Below are positions 63,871 to 64,000 of a DNA stretch of 64,000 nt, piece by piece (position 1 is the first letter of the stretch; each line of letters starts with the position of its first letter). Where the stretch lies: positions 44,185-108,184 of the forward strand of contig CAZDET010000009.1 of NCBI GenBank assembly GCA_964504335.1, given 5' to 3'. A program made the position numbers and the translations under genes. The notes below the pieces were generated by a model. That model had not been told where the DNA came from, did no database searches, and saw nothing but the letters and a program-made list of their open reading frames with translations. Source of the stretch: CAZDET01 sp964504335 (GTDB lineage Bacteria; Bacteroidota; Bacteroidia; Chitinophagales; Saprospiraceae).

Positions 63871-64000
63871 AGCCTTCTTTTCCGGGCCAAAAGGTAAACA
63901 ATAATTTTACGCAGGGCGCATTTGGCCAAAAAACCGGGGTAAGCACACCGTATCGAGTACCCTCAGATTATAAATTATTGTCGTTCAAATAAAGAGTTTT
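63871..64000. other. Upstream region of the last gene
   Basis: These 130 bp hold no gene or recognisable signal. Confidence 0.4.

Overview
The window reads as a piece of a Bacteroidota chromosome, most like the Saprospiria/Lewinella group. The grounds are a SusC/SusD outer-membrane pair, many lipoproteins with an LxxC lipobox, S9 and S41 peptidases, Calx-beta and lamin-tail surface domains, an SDR-type threonine dehydrogenase, an Rpn-family gene, weak Shine-Dalgarno sites and several TAnnTTTG (-7 type) promoter boxes. The genus is an inference. No rRNA, tRNA, CRISPR array or prophage was seen.

Layout. 0-9.5 kb: the start of a response regulator, a voltage-gated K+ channel with a zinc ribbon, SbcC, two coiled-coil genes split by a MITE-like insertion, aspartate kinase and TilS. 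9.5-17 kb: a PD-(D/E)XK protein, threonine dehydrogenase, a gamma-glutamyltransferase lipoprotein, and a two-component pair whose kinase has FixL-type haem-PAS residues and whose regulator ends in a CRP-like domain. 17-20.3 kb: sulfate activation genes cysC-cysD-cysN with a cysteine-less thioredoxin-fold neighbour. 20.3-27.6 kb: three minus-strand terminator hairpins, then a tetR-tolC-adaptor-RND efflux operon. 27.9-37.4 kb: an accessory stretch with a broken Rpn gene, peptidase, glyoxalase-fold proteins, GNAT, DoxX, hydrolase and a membrane-anchored beta-propeller. 37.4-44 kb: purD, an S9 peptidase, two convergent universal stress proteins and an HTH-membrane protein. 44.2-54.6 kb: SGNH hydrolase, SLC13 transporter, SusC, SusD, a Calx-beta/lamin-tail lipoprotein and an Ig-hydrolase lipoprotein, probably one nutrient-uptake locus. 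54.6-64 kb: a CHAT protease, an SDH-type Clp-fold protease, a beta-barrel protein, a zinc-ribbon/MotB-like/MotA-like trio, a membrane class III cyclase, half a periplasmic-binding protein and a GNAT-like protein.

The most unusual non-coding signals are: (1) three copies of a 21-bp palindrome (GAGATGCTA-NNN-TAGCATCTC), each between 3-bp direct repeats (TTA or TAA), one of them inside the Rpn pseudogene; (2) degenerate 8-bp tandem repeats that overlap the stop codons of six genes; (3) a 194-bp MITE-like element at 5.5-5.7 kb; (4) candidate small structured RNAs upstream of cysC and in the gap next to ggt. The most unusual gene context is the MotA/MotB-like pair with a beta-sandwich in place of a peptidoglycan-binding domain, close to the CHAT and Clp-fold proteases.
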